Positions 1 to 8,840 are shown, numbered from the stretch's first letter. The stretch is DNA of 64,000 nucleotides from Phaeodactylibacter luteus (GCF_007993045.1 NZ_VOOR01000007.1:62001-126000), one strand, 5' to 3'. The notes: generated by a model from the sequence alone, not told the origin. A program made the numbers and translations.

Positions 1-5
1 CGCTT

Positions 6-2246
6 TTGCTGCTCTTTTCTGTGAGCACAGCCCTTGCACAAAAGCCTGCCGATTGGGTCAACCCATTCATCGGCACTTCTAATTTCGGGGCGACCCACCC
101 GGGGCCCCAATACCCCCACGGGCTGGCTTCTGTGGCACCGTTCAATACCGCATTCAGCGCGGGCGGGCTCAATCCTACTGAAAAAGACGAAGCCTGGAAC
201 TCCAGAGGCTATGTCCATGAAAATAAATTCCTGACGGGCTTCAGCCATGCCAACCTTAGCGGGGTAGGCTGCCCCGAGCTTGGCACCCCCCTGCTTATGC
301 CTACCGCTGGCGCGCGGTCTTTCGACCCACAGGTATATGGCTCTGTCTTTAGCGCCGAAGATGCCGAAGCCGGGTACTATTCCTGCCACTTGGACAAACA
401 CAATATCAAAGTGGAAGCGAGCAGTACCCTGCGCACGGGGCTTAGCCGCTATACTTTCCCCGGCGGGGAGGGGCATATCCTGCTCAACCTAGGGCTGGCC
501 TTGAGCAACGAATCCGGCGGCATGGTGAGCATAGTCGATGCTCAAGAGGTCGAAGGGTTCAGGATGGTAGGCACTTTCTGCTACAACCCTGAGGATGTGC
601 GCCCGATCTACTTTGTGGCCCGCATCAGCAAAGCCGCAGAAGAGTTCGGCCCTTACAAAAAAATGCCCGCCTACCGAAATGTAGAAGCGGACTGGGTCGC
701 TTACAACAACACCTGGAAACCCTACCCCTACTTTCAGCAAGAGGTAGCCGGCGACGATGTCGGAGCCTATTTCTCCTTTCAGACTGTGCCCGGGGAGGTG
801 ATAGAGGTCAAGCTGGGCATCTCTTTTGTCAGCATCGCTAATGCCCGGCAGAACCTGAACGCTGAACAGCCTGGCTTTGACTTCGAGCGTGTGCGCACAC
901 AGAACTATGAACGCTGGAACGAGCTGCTGGGCCGGGCGGAAGTCGAAGGCACCGACTACCAAAAAGAGCTTTTCTACACCGCCCTCTACCACAGCCTGGT
1001 ACACCCTAGCATATTCCAGGATGTCAATGGCGAGTACCCACTGATGGGACAGCACGGGGCCGGCCGCATCACTACTGGCAACCGGTACACGGTCTATTCT
1101 CTTTGGGATACTTACCGGAACGTCCATCCCCTGCTCTCCCTGCTCTACCCGGAAATACAAGAAGACATGGTCAGGAGCATGACGAGCATGTCAGAGGAAT
1201 CTGGCTGGCTCCCCAAATGGGAGCTGCTGGGCATGGAGACCGGGGTCATGGTCGGCGACCCTGCCACCCCCGTCATTGCAGACACCTACCTGAGAGGGCT
1301 GCGCAACTTCAATGTGGAGGCCGCCTATCAGGCCGCACGGCGGGCGGCTACTGCACCGGAGACCGAAAACCCACTGCGGCCAGGGATAGACGACTATCAG
1401 GCGCTGGGGTATGTGCCCCTTGACGGGGAAGGGCAATGGGACGGCACCGTGTCTACTGCCTTGGAATATTACTTGTCAGATTGGGCGCTCAGCCGGCTGG
1501 CCGCAGCATTGGGCAAGGAAGCAGATGCCCATCTTTTTGCCGAAAGGGCCCGGGGCTATCTTAATTATCTGGACCCCGAAACGGGCTTCCTACGCCCGAA
1601 GTACCGCGACGGTACTTTCTACCCAGATTTCAACCCCTTAGAGGGCAAGCATTTCGAACCGGTGACCGGTTTTGTAGAGGGCACTGCCTGGCAGTACCGG
1701 TTTTATACCCCACATGACGTGCCCTTCCTTATAGAGCAGCTTGGCGGGGCTGACGCTTTTAGCCAAGCCCTTCAGGCCTGCTTCCGAGAGGGGCTATATG
1801 ATGTGGCCAACGAGCCTGACATCACTTACCCTTACTTGTTCAATTACGTTGAAGGGGAGGAATGGCGCAGCCAAGAAAAAGTAGCCGAAATCATAGCCAG
1901 GCACTACAGCAATCAGCCCGGGGGCATCCCCGGCAATGACGACACCGGCACCTTATCTACTTGGCTGGCCTTCAGCATGATGGGGTTCTACCCACTGTGC
2001 CCAGCAGATATGGACTATGCCTTGGTAACGCCAGCTTTCGAATCGGTGCGCCTGCACCTCAACCCGGATTATTACCCAGGCGGCACCATGGACATTCAAG
2101 CGCTGCGCACCAGCGAGAACAGCCAGTTCATCCAGCAGATGCTGCTCAATGGCCAACCCCACAACCGCTTTTTCATCACACATCAACAGCTGACAGCGGG
2201 CGGTGTGCTCAAAATTGATTTGGGGGATACCCCTTCAAAAAAATAA
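6..2246 (+). CDS. GH92 family alpha-mannosidase, 5' end outside window
   Basis: Exo-acting alpha-mannosidase of glycoside hydrolase family 92, expected to release mannose from alpha-mannans or high-mannose N-glycans in the periplasm or outside the cell. The visible part is 746 residues and begins inside a signal peptide (hydrophobic stretch ending in ALAQ), so the true start codon lies just before the window. The family signature GGIPGNDDTGTLS is at about residues 639-651 and sits in the all-alpha catalytic domain; in characterised members this calcium-dependent region carries catalytic acids. Length and order (N-terminal beta-sandwich, C-terminal (alpha/alpha)6 barrel) fit the family. It is followed after 11 bases by the CBM9-like gene and heads an operon that ends with a mannose-6-phosphate isomerase-like gene, which supports a mannose-directed role. 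The exact linkage cleaved cannot be told from sequence. Confidence 0.93.
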   Translation: MLLFSVSTALAQKPADWVNPFIGTSNFGATHPGPQYPHGLASVAPFNTAFSAGGLNPTEKDEAWNSRGYVHENKFLTGFSHANLSGVGCPELGTPLLMPTAGARSFDPQVYGSVFSAEDAEAGYYSCHLDKHNIKVEASSTLRTGLSRYTFPGGEGHILLNLGLALSNESGGMVSIVDAQEVEGFRMVGTFCYNPEDVRPIYFVARISKAAEEFGPYKKMPAYRNVEADWVAYNNTWKPYPYFQQEVAGDDVGAYFSFQTVPGEVIEVKLGISFVSIANARQNLNAEQPGFDFERVRTQNYERWNELLGRAEVEGTDYQKELFYTALYHSLVHPSIFQDVNGEYPLMGQHGAGRITTGNRYTVYSLWDTYRNVHPLLSLLYPEIQEDMVRSMTSMSEESGWLPKWELLGMETGVMVGDPATPVIADTYLRGLRNFNVEAAYQAARRAATAPETENPLRPGIDDYQALGYVPLDGEGQWDGTVSTALEYYLSDWALSRLAAALGKEADAHLFAERARGYLNYLDPETGFLRPKYRDGTFYPDFNPLEGKHFEPVTGFVEGTAWQYRFYTPHDVPFLIEQLGGADAFSQALQACFREGLYDVANEPDITYPYLFNYVEGEEWRSQEKVAEIIARHYSNQPGGIPGNDDTGTLSTWLAFSMMGFYPLCPADMDYALVTPAFESVRLHLNPDYYPGGTMDIQALRTSENSQFIQQMLLNGQPHNRFFITHQQLTAGGVLKIDLGDTPSKK

Positions 2247-2257
2247 ATTCTTGAATC

Positions 2258-3325
2258 ATGACAAACCATCGCCTGCTCTATACCAGCTGCCTCATCTTTG
2301 GCCTCACGCTGGCCGCCTTTGCCCAACAGCATGAACACTATACTTATTCGCCCCAACAATACGTTTGCCTACGCGCGCCGTCGCCGCTCACGATAGACGG
2401 GGAGCTTTCCGAAGCGGCCTGGGAAAAAGCCCCCCCTACGGCACTCTTCCAAGACATCGAGGGCAGCATAAAACCCCTGCCCTACTTTAAAACCTACGCT
2501 AAAATGCTGTGGGACGACGAATACCTCTACATCGCCGCAGAGCTAGAGGAGCCCCACCTTTGGGCCACCTATGATCAACGGGACATGGTCATATTTCACG
2601 AAAACGACTTTGAAGTCTTTATCGACCCCGACGGGGACGGGCACCACTATTATGAGCTCGAGATCAATGCCTTGGGCACCATATGGGACCTGATGCTCAC
2701 CCGGCCGTACCGCGACGGCGGGAAAGCATTGGATGCTTGGGACATCAGGGGGCTTCAATCGGCAGTAAAGTGCTATGGCACCTTGAATGACCCTTCAGAC
2801 AAAGACGAGAAATGGACTGTTGAGCTGGCTTTGCCCTGGAACGTTTTGGAAGAAGCTGCTGCCCATGCTGGCCCTCCGGAAGATGGGGAGATTTGGCGCG
2901 CCAATTTTTCCCGGGTGCAGTGGCAAACCGTAGCAGACAGCAACGGGTACAAGAAGAAAACCGACCCTGCCACCCAAAAAAGCTATCCCGAGCACAACTG
3001 GGTTTGGTCTCCACAAGGGGCCATTGCCATGCACCAGCCAGAGACTTGGGGCTACGTGCAGTTCTCTATGGAGCCTGCTGGGAAAAGGGCCCGCCCCCAA
3101 GTGCCCGCCAATGAGGACGCCATCCGCTGGAGGCTGTGGCAAATCTACTACCAGCAGAAAGCCCACCACGAACAGCACGGGGCATACACCGCACGGCCAG
3201 AGCAAGTAGGGCTGGAAGGGGAGCCCATCACGCTGTCTGCGGGGCCCGATTACTTCCTAGCCCGCTATCAGCTCGGCAAAGACCACTTCACCATCAATGA
3301 AAACGGGCTGCTGCTCAAACACTGA
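2258..3325 (+). CDS. Secreted CBM9-like carbohydrate-binding protein
   Basis: A 355-residue exported protein with a signal peptide ending near residue 22 (TLAAFAQ). Residues about 40-270 match the carbohydrate-binding module 9-like/DOMON-type fold seen in many Bacteroidota glycan loci: the opening motif PLTIDGELSEAAWEKA, then LWDDEYLYIAAELEEP, and the acid-rich NDFEVFIDPDGDGHHYYE. The C-terminal 80 residues are unlike the module and unassigned. No catalytic domain is visible, so binding of a sugar or glycan is the likely role. It lies 11 bases after the GH92 gene and 46 bases before the GH10-like gene, so it is probably co-transcribed with both. Confidence 0.8.
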   Translation: MTNHRLLYTSCLIFGLTLAAFAQQHEHYTYSPQQYVCLRAPSPLTIDGELSEAAWEKAPPTALFQDIEGSIKPLPYFKTYAKMLWDDEYLYIAAELEEPHLWATYDQRDMVIFHENDFEVFIDPDGDGHHYYELEINALGTIWDLMLTRPYRDGGKALDAWDIRGLQSAVKCYGTLNDPSDKDEKWTVELALPWNVLEEAAAHAGPPEDGEIWRANFSRVQWQTVADSNGYKKKTDPATQKSYPEHNWVWSPQGAIAMHQPETWGYVQFSMEPAGKRARPQVPANEDAIRWRLWQIYYQQKAHHEQHGAYTARPEQVGLEGEPITLSAGPDYFLARYQLGKDHFTINENGLLLKH

Positions 3326-3371
3326 ACGCCCCCATCTGCCCATTCACTCAACCTGATTAAAAACTGGAATT

Positions 3372-4517
3372 ATGGACAAAAGGACATTCATCAAAACATT
3401 AGGGCAGGGCGCGCTAGGGCTGGCCGGCTCGCATTGGCTATTGCAGAGCTGCAGCCCGGGGCAAGGCAACACCTCCTCAGAGGCCGCAACGCCGACCAAG
3501 GTCTGGGCCTGGGCCCGCCCGCAGCAAGGGTGGTCTGCTGAAGACTGGAAGCAAACACTGGCCCGGGCAAGGGTAGCTGGGGTAAATGCCCTGCTGCTCG
3601 AAGTTTACAACGGCAACCAAACCTTTTATGAGGGCGGCCAGCTCCCTATGAAGGAAGACCTGCTGGCGGTAGTCGCACCCCTCTGCCACGAGCTGGGCAT
3701 GGAATTTCATGCCTGGATGTGGACCATGCCGCTGAACAACCCTGATATGGTGGAGCAACACCCAGACTGGTACGCGGTCAACGGGCTCGGCCAACCGGCC
3801 AACACCCACCCTGCCTATGTAGACTATTACAAATTCATGTGCCCCTGCCACCCGGAAGTACAAGCGTATGTCGCCGGCAATGTACGCTCCCTGGCCCGTA
3901 TCAGCGAAGTAGACGGGGTGCACCTCGATTATGTCCGCCTGCCCGATGTCATTTTGGCCAAAGGGCTGCAGCCCAAATACGGCATCGTACAAGACCGGGA
4001 ATACCCGGAGTACGACTACAGCTACTCTACCTACTGCAGGGAGCAGTTCAAAGCACAAAGCGGCATTGACCCCCTGACAGACCTCGAAGACCCATCAGCC
4101 AACGAAGCGTGGCGGCAGTTCCGGTACGACAGCGTCAGCAATATGGTCAACCAAAAGCTTGTGCCAGAGGCAAAAGCCCAGAACAAAATGATCACCGCTG
4201 CCGTATTCCCCAATTGGGAGAGCGTTCGCCAGGCATGGCACACCTGGAACCTCGACGCCTTCCTGCCCATGTTGTACCACAATTTTTATGAGCAGGACAT
4301 CGGCTTCATCCGCGAGCACACCCAAAAAGCATTGGAGCGGCTCAACCACAGCAAACCCGTTTACAGCGGCCTATTTGTACCTGCTATTGCCCCCGAAGAG
4401 CTGACTGCGGCTGCGGGCGAAGGCCTGGAAGGCGGGGCCAGCGGCATTGCCCTTTTCGACCTCACTGCGATGACAGAAAGCCATTGGGAACAGCTGGCTG
4501 CCCTGAAAAAATCCTAA
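3372..4517 (+). CDS. GH10-like (GHL10) family lipoprotein, putative glycoside hydrolase
   Basis: A 381-residue exported protein. The N-terminus KRTFIKTLGQGALGLAGS resembles a Tat signal (KR instead of RR) and is followed by a lipobox-like LLQSC with cysteine near residue 27, so it may be a lipoprotein. The mature part is a (beta/alpha)8-type domain of the GHL10 family (also called family 10 glycosylhydrolase, DUF187-like): VWAWARPQQGWS, LLLEVYNGNQTFYEGG, HAWMWTMPLNNP, VDGVHLDYVRLPD near residues 178-190, and a C-terminal AFLPMLYHNFYEQD. The family is linked to glycan breakdown but few members have a measured activity, so the substrate is unknown. It sits between the CBM9-like gene and the isomerase-like gene, in the same direction with short gaps. 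Confidence 0.78.
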   Translation: MDKRTFIKTLGQGALGLAGSHWLLQSCSPGQGNTSSEAATPTKVWAWARPQQGWSAEDWKQTLARARVAGVNALLLEVYNGNQTFYEGGQLPMKEDLLAVVAPLCHELGMEFHAWMWTMPLNNPDMVEQHPDWYAVNGLGQPANTHPAYVDYYKFMCPCHPEVQAYVAGNVRSLARISEVDGVHLDYVRLPDVILAKGLQPKYGIVQDREYPEYDYSYSTYCREQFKAQSGIDPLTDLEDPSANEAWRQFRYDSVSNMVNQKLVPEAKAQNKMITAAVFPNWESVRQAWHTWNLDAFLPMLYHNFYEQDIGFIREHTQKALERLNHSKPVYSGLFVPAIAPEELTAAAGEGLEGGASGIALFDLTAMTESHWEQLAALKKS

Positions 4518-4527
4518 CTTGCTGGCC

Positions 4528-5112
4528 ATGAGAGTATTTCATTCTCAACCCTATGTAGACATCCCCCAGGCAGCAGGCACCTGCTACAGCGGCTGGCCGG
4601 CCATTGGGCAAGCCCTGCAGGAACACGTAGAAGCCCTTGGGAAAAACCGGGCCATAATTGCCGTTGAATGCCACCCTGGCACCTACGGCCAAATTGGCAT
4701 GCGGGCATTAGGGGAAGCCCTGCAGCCCAGTTTTTCCTGCCTTACCTCAGACCTTTTCCTTGAAGAAAAAGAGCTAAGGGCGAAAATCGGCAAGCGCTTC
4801 CCTTTCGCCAAGCCTGGCATAGATAGCCTGGAGCAGTATTTTGACCCCGATAAGCTGGCTGCTTTCAGGCCCCTGGTACAAGCCTGCAAAACCGGGGCCA
4901 TCCTGATCTATGGGCCAGGGGCTGCACTGCTCGAGAAAGCCGACCTTACCGTTTATGCCGATATTTCGCATTGGGAGCTGCTGCAGCGGCTCAAGCGCAG
5001 AGAAATTGGCAACCTTGGGGTAAAAAACAGCAGGGCAAGCCTCGCCTACCGCTACGCCTGGAGCTACCTGCTCGACTGGGAGATTGGCTGCCGGATAAAA
5101 AAGAGATGCTGA
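4528..5112 (+). CDS. Mannose-6-phosphate isomerase-like protein, N-terminal part (frame shifts at 5097-5103)
   Basis: First of two out-of-frame pieces of one gene. Bacteroidota have a roughly 550-600 residue class I mannose-6-phosphate isomerase with an extra N-terminal segment; this 194-residue piece matches that segment, with AIIAVECHPGTYG, GAILIYGPGAALLEKADL, VYADISHWELLQRLKRR and EIGNLGVKN. ATG 4528 is preferred to the TTG at 4519 and lies 10 bases after the previous stop. The reading frame ends at TGA 5110-5112, right after the codons ATA AAA AAG, while homology continues without loss in the -1 frame (CRIKKEMLKRCDYFLE). A -1 slip on A AAA AAG would give a single protein of about 539 residues. 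The same site also has an overlapping ATG (ATGCTGA, 5106-5112). See the slippery-site entry. Real mutation or a sequencing error is also possible. Confidence 0.72.
   Translation: MRVFHSQPYVDIPQAAGTCYSGWPAIGQALQEHVEALGKNRAIIAVECHPGTYGQIGMRALGEALQPSFSCLTSDLFLEEKELRAKIGKRFPFAKPGIDSLEQYFDPDKLAAFRPLVQACKTGAILIYGPGAALLEKADLTVYADISHWELLQRLKRREIGNLGVKNSRASLAYRYAWSYLLDWEIGCRIKKRC
5097..5112 (+). promoter_or_regulatory. A AAA AAG slippery heptamer with overlapping stop and start
   Basis: In the upstream frame the codons are ATA AAA AAG AGA TGC TGA, so bases 5097-5103 form the heptamer A AAA AAG in exactly the phase used for -1 programmed frameshifting in E. coli dnaX. After a one-base slip the next codon is GAG at 5103 and the protein continues in the frame that carries the rest of the isomerase homology. 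A purine-rich GGGAG lies at 5078-5082, 14 bases upstream, in a place where dnaX has a stimulatory Shine-Dalgarno-like element; I see no convincing downstream hairpin. The ATG at 5106 overlaps the TGA at 5110 and could instead allow termination-reinitiation. Function is inference. Confidence 0.45.
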
Positions 5113-6146
5113 AGCGGTGCGACTATTTCCTAGAAGCCAACAACTGGCAGCAGCCAAAGCTCGCACAAGGGGATGCCGTCAGGTACGGGCTGCAGGCTGC
5201 TGCCCGGCAGCCGCTGGTCACAGCCCCATTTTTCGACCCTGAGCTGTGGAAAGAAGAACTCGCCCAACCAGAGGAAGCCCAACAGGAAGAGGCTGCGCAG
5301 CCTTTATTCCATCTCAACCCTAATGAAGACAACCTCCTCCTGCGATTGGGCAGACAGCTGTTCGAAGTGCCGGCGCGCAATATGTTCTACCTTTCAGGAG
5401 ACGCCTTTTGGGGCGAAGGGCAGGCTCATCTCGCCGAGCGCAAATACCCTTTCCAGGCAGGGCTCATCGACCATACCCACCATACAGTACACCGGATTGC
5501 CTACTACCCGCCCCCTGATGCTTTACAGCAACTGTTCGGGCAGAGCCCCCTCAACGAAGACTACTACTTCGCCTTATCGGCCCAAGCACAAGGGCATTAC
5601 TACAGCGGCTTAGAACCTCCCGAAAGCCCGCTGCCCATACCTGCGAGCCCTTCCGACCGGCAATGGCTCTCCCGCATGAGCTCCTGGCCCCTGCGCAAGG
5701 GCGAATGCCATTTGGTGCCCGCAGGCACTTTGCACACTACAGGCACAGGCGGCCAACTGCTCCACCTACAGACGGCCCCTGCGCTATTCCGGCAGTTCAT
5801 TACTGGCAAAGAAGAACAGCAAGAGCCTCAGCTGGACCTCCCCGGAGCGCAGCTTTGGGAAATGATCAGGGAAAGTGCTCTGGGCACACGGGGAAGTGGA
5901 GGGGCGCCGCTTACCGGGAGCCTCACGCACGAGATGTTCTCCCTTGCACGCGGACAGTCCAAAGCGCTGCCGGCTTCGCTGGCTATGGCATTAATACCTG
6001 TCAAAGGGGAAGTGGAGATCATAGGGCCCGAGCAGTGGGGAGGGCTGGCTAAAGCCGGCGTTTTCTTGTTGCTTCCCGCAGCAGGCCGCCCGGTCCAAAT
6101 CCGGGCCTTGTCTGCCGTAGAAGCCATCCTCATCATACCCACTTAG
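5106..6146 (+). CDS. Mannose-6-phosphate isomerase-like protein, C-terminal cupin part
   Basis: The -1 frame continuation of the isomerase-like gene, about 346 residues if read from ATG 5106; an earlier ATG at 4971 in this frame only overlaps the upstream piece. It holds the type I PMI cupin region: TAPFFDPELWKEEL, NEDNLLLRLGRQLFEVPARN, IDHTHHTVHRIAYYPPP, NEDYYFALSAQAQGHYY and CHLVPAGTLHTTGTGG. In typical relatives the zinc ligands occur in a QVHP motif, a DESYY motif and a GT(I/L)H motif; here QVH is read as TVH, so the glutamine ligand seems replaced by threonine, while the glutamate and the last histidine are kept. Activity is therefore uncertain. The expected reaction is mannose-6-P to fructose-6-P, which suits an operon headed by an alpha-mannosidase. 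Confidence 0.72.
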   Translation: MLKRCDYFLEANNWQQPKLAQGDAVRYGLQAAARQPLVTAPFFDPELWKEELAQPEEAQQEEAAQPLFHLNPNEDNLLLRLGRQLFEVPARNMFYLSGDAFWGEGQAHLAERKYPFQAGLIDHTHHTVHRIAYYPPPDALQQLFGQSPLNEDYYFALSAQAQGHYYSGLEPPESPLPIPASPSDRQWLSRMSSWPLRKGECHLVPAGTLHTTGTGGQLLHLQTAPALFRQFITGKEEQQEPQLDLPGAQLWEMIRESALGTRGSGGAPLTGSLTHEMFSLARGQSKALPASLAMALIPVKGEVEIIGPEQWGGLAKAGVFLLLPAAGRPVQIRALSAVEAILIIPT

Positions 6147-6148
6147 CG

Positions 6149-6326
6149 GGGCGCAAATCCAATTGCCGTTTTTGGGGCCTGCCCCTGCCCGATGGCAGGT
6201 GCCGCTATGCTGCGGGGCTCGCTATCCGCTCGGCCCTAGCGGGCTTATCACCCCTCCGCAGCGCTAGGCCAATGCCAGGCTAGAGCTAGAAAAGCATCAA
6301 CGACTGCGGCATTTTAGCCTGTGCCC
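6149..6326 (+). repeat. Repeat family A, copy 1
   Basis: About 178 bases filling the gap between the convergent isomerase and LacI genes. It begins GCGCAAATCCAATTGCCG and ends near GCGGCATTTTAGCCTGTGCCC, which are imperfect inverted copies of each other. The core (about 6196-6285) includes the family hallmark GCCGCTATGCTGCGGGGCTC followed by CGCTATCCGCTCGGCCCT and GCAGCGCTAGGCCAATGCC. Seven further copies are at 15.1, 23.7, 33.6, 43.6, 52.0, 56.8 and 61.7 kb. Confidence 0.85.
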
Positions 6327-6353
6327 ACTTAGCGCTTCTTCCCGTTTGGGCAA

Positions 6354-7439
6354 TCAAACCAGCAGCCCGTACTTTTCTTCCCGCTGTAGATAGTAGCGTG
6401 CATTTTCGGCCACAACAATATCGAGCGGCAAGTGCTGTACCGCATCTGTAGGTTTGTCAAAAATCAGGGGGTTGACCAAGTTCATAAGCGCGATATAGCC
6501 CTGCTCTACCGGGTTCTGATTGATGAGGAACTGAATTCGGCCTTCCTCCAGGTAACGGATATTGCCGGGCAGCAGATCGAAGCCTACAATATTGACCCCT
6601 TTGAGCTCTGTAGGCCTCAGTGCGTCCAAGATTTTATAGGCCCGGGAGTTGGTCACAAACATGCCACGGAGCAAGGGCTCGGACCCCAGCAGATCGAGCA
6701 GGAACCCCCTCAGGGCCTTTTCGTCATTAAACCCTTCAAAAACAGCACGCACAATGCGCGATTGCCCATTTATGCCCTGATCCTCAAAATAGCGGACCAG
6801 GCCGCTCTCCTTGTCCACCAAGTGCTTGGCATTAGCCGGCTCTTTGCTCAAGTTGACAACGGCTACCTTCTCCCGGTCCGCCAGCCCATAGCTGAGCAGT
6901 TTGCCCGCCAGCACCCCGCTCTGGAAAGAGTTCTGCCCCACGTAGGCCAGTACGCTGGCATCATCAATCTGTGTATTGAACAGGGACACCGGCAGCCCCA
7001 TGTCTCTGCACTGCCCGAGCAGCGTGTTCGCCGCGCGGAGGAAAACAGGCGGGAACAACAGGGCGCCGGGGCTGGCAGCTAGCGCAGCGGCAGCTTTCTC
7101 TGCAAAGTCGTTTTGGTCGAAGAGGTCAAAGAAAAAGGTCTGCGCTTCTACCCCATAATGAGCGACTGAGCGCCAAGCCTTTTCCACCCCACGGTGGGGC
7201 AGCTCCCAGTAAGGGTCTATTGCGGGGTCGGGCAGCAGAATGCCGATTTTCAATATCTTCTTGCTGGCCAGCGCCCTAGCTATGATATTGGGCTCATAGC
7301 CGAGCTCCTGCATCACGGCTTCTACGCGGGCCCGCTTCTCAGCAGAGACGTTGCCACGGTTGTGGATGACCCGGTCAACCGTGCCTGTGGAAACATTTGC
7401 CTTTTGGGCGATATCTTTAATCCGGATTTTTTGAGGCAT
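6354..7439 (-). CDS. LacI family transcriptional regulator
   Basis: DNA-binding repressor of the LacI/GalR family, 361 residues from the ATG at 7437-7439. This start puts the helix-turn-helix right at the N-terminus (KIRIKDIAQKANVSTGTVDR, followed by VIHNRGNVSAEKRARV), as is usual; a longer frame to 7505 adds 22 residues without family similarity. Residues 60-361 form a periplasmic-binding-protein-like effector domain (ILKIGILLPDPAIDPYWE, GMFVTNSRAYKILDAL, VNIVGFDLLPGNIRYLEEG), closest to the xylose/ribose-type group. It is divergent from the ROK kinase operon, and a 14-base perfect palindrome with a central CG lies between them at 7716-7729. A role in sensing an amino sugar or mannose is inferred from the neighbours only. 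Confidence 0.92.
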   Translation of the reverse strand: MPQKIRIKDIAQKANVSTGTVDRVIHNRGNVSAEKRARVEAVMQELGYEPNIIARALASKKILKIGILLPDPAIDPYWELPHRGVEKAWRSVAHYGVEAQTFFFDLFDQNDFAEKAAAALAASPGALLFPPVFLRAANTLLGQCRDMGLPVSLFNTQIDDASVLAYVGQNSFQSGVLAGKLLSYGLADREKVAVVNLSKEPANAKHLVDKESGLVRYFEDQGINGQSRIVRAVFEGFNDEKALRGFLLDLLGSEPLLRGMFVTNSRAYKILDALRPTELKGVNIVGFDLLPGNIRYLEEGRIQFLINQNPVEQGYIALMNLVNPLIFDKPTDAVQHLPLDIVVAENARYYLQREEKYGLLV

Positions 7440-7715
7440 ATTCTGACGTGTCAAAAGCATTTGTGCCCGTTGGAAGGCAGAGAACGAAATAGCAAAAGCG
7501 CGCAATTACGCTAAGAAAATAATTCCCAGGGACATTATCAGCCCCGGGCTGACATTATTGCCGCCCGGACGGCTCATCTGACAGGCAGACGCCCTACCCT
7601 TTCTGGAAAACACCTTCCTGCGAGGCTACTACTGCATAGTTGTTTTTCCTGCACAAACCCATAATTAACATATTTAAACCGGAAAAAAAAGCTTATCTGC
7701 GTATATTATTGGATA

Positions 7716-7729
7716 TGTGTTCGAACACA
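7716..7729. promoter_or_regulatory. Predicted LacI-family operator
   Basis: TGTGTTCGAACACA is a perfect 14-base palindrome with the central CG typical of LacI/GalR operators. It lies 277 bases before the regulator start and about 125 bases before the ROK kinase start, upstream of a TATTTTTG -7 candidate. No second exact copy was noticed in the window. Binding by the adjacent LacI protein is inferred. Confidence 0.55.
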
Positions 7730-7774
7730 GCGTTAAAATATTTTAAAACCACGGCTTTTCTTCCGAAAAAATTA

Positions 7775-7782
7775 TATTTTTG
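7775..7782 (+). promoter_or_regulatory. Candidate Bacteroidota -7 element for the ROK/NagB operon
   Basis: TATTTTTG matches the Bacteroidota sigma-A -7 consensus TAnnTTTG and lies in an AT-rich stretch 72 bases before the TTG start of the ROK gene. A clear -33 TTTG at 19-21 bases upstream is not visible. The palindrome at 7716-7729 is about 46 bases upstream. The rest of the 7440-7853 gap holds nothing else that I recognise. Confidence 0.35.
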
Positions 7783-7853
7783 CTGTTGCAGCAATCGTAC
7801 TAGCTGCACTAAATTCCAACTGCCCACGGGCAAGCAAACCGAAAGCCACTATT

Positions 7854-8840
7854 TTGAACTCAACAGCTCTTGGCATAGACATAGGCGGCACCAACACTAA
7901 GCTCAGTTTAGTCAGCCCGGAAGGCAGCATCATAGCTCGCTCCGCGTTCCCTACACAGCAAGCCAACACCCAAGACGAATACGGGGCGCTTCTTGTGGAT
8001 GCCGCCCGGCGGCTGCTGCGCAAGTCTGCCGCTCCCTTGGCGGGCGTTGGCATAGGCGCCCCAGGCTGCGACCCAGCCCTTGGGGTGATCAATTATGCCG
8101 CCAACCTGCCCTTTATCGCAGCTTTCCCCATACGCGATTTTTTAGCAGAAGCGCTGTGCGCGCACACGGTGCTCGTAAAAGATTCTACCGCTGCTGCCTT
8201 AGGGGAAAAGATGTGGGGAGGCGCACAGAACATGGACAACTTCATCCTCCTGACGCTCGGCACCGGGCTCGGCAGCGCCTTTTACTTCAACGGCAAAGTA
8301 GTAGAAGGCGCCCACGGGCTGGCCAGCGAACTGGGGCACATCACTATCCCTGGCAACAGCAGGCAATGCGCCTGTGGCCGGAAAGGCTGCCTGGAGACCC
8401 TGGTATCGGCCAGCGGGCTGAGGCGCACCTGCCAGCTGCTCATGGCACAGGAGCTTACGCCCAGCGCCCTGCGCGCTTTGCCCGAAGACAAGCTTACCGC
8501 CAAGTCAATTGCACTGATCGCGCTTGAAGGGGACCCCTTGGCACAGATGGCCATAGACCACATGTGCAATGCGCTTGGCTCTGCCCTAGCCCCGCTCGTA
8601 CTGCAGATGGACCCCGAAGGGATCTTCCTCTCAGGCGGGATGCTCAATGCCGGGGCTTTGCTCACAGATACGATCGCCCACCATATGAACAAAGCCCTGC
8701 TCGAGAATTTCCGCGGGCAGGCCCGGGTGGCCATTTCCAGCCTCGGCCCCGATGAGGCTGGCATGCTGGGCGCAGCAGCACAGGTGTACCGCACAGCCGA
8801 GCAGCCTGCCGCAGAGCGGGCCAAAATCAAAAAAGTCTGA
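7854..8840 (+). CDS. ROK family sugar kinase
   Basis: A 328-residue cytoplasmic kinase of the ROK family (glucokinase, N-acetylglucosamine or N-acetylmannosamine kinases). The phosphate-binding motif GIDIGGTNTKLSLV is at residues 7-20, the ELGHITI substrate motif near residue 160, and the zinc motif CACGRKGCLE at about residues 172-181. No in-frame ATG precedes these, so the TTG at 7854 is the most likely start. It is the first gene after the divergent promoter region, 46 bases ahead of the NagB/PIG-L fusion and upstream of a hexosaminidase, so phosphorylation of GlcNAc (or glucose or mannose) released from glycans is plausible. Specificity cannot be settled by sequence reading. Confidence 0.9.
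   Translation: MNSTALGIDIGGTNTKLSLVSPEGSIIARSAFPTQQANTQDEYGALLVDAARRLLRKSAAPLAGVGIGAPGCDPALGVINYAANLPFIAAFPIRDFLAEALCAHTVLVKDSTAAALGEKMWGGAQNMDNFILLTLGTGLGSAFYFNGKVVEGAHGLASELGHITIPGNSRQCACGRKGCLETLVSASGLRRTCQLLMAQELTPSALRALPEDKLTAKSIALIALEGDPLAQMAIDHMCNALGSALAPLVLQMDPEGIFLSGGMLNAGALLTDTIAHHMNKALLENFRGQARVAISSLGPDEAGMLGAAAQVYRTAEQPAAERAKIKKV

Noticed and set aside
489-1160. Long minus-strand frame opposite the GH92 gene
   Set aside because: It mirrors the codon pattern of a strong plus-strand gene in GC-rich DNA and shows no protein family motif.
4971-5105. ATG 4971 as the true start of the isomerase C-terminal part
   Set aside because: The first 45 residues from there (Ala/Gln/Pro-rich) are the shadow of the N-terminal piece in another frame and do not match the family.
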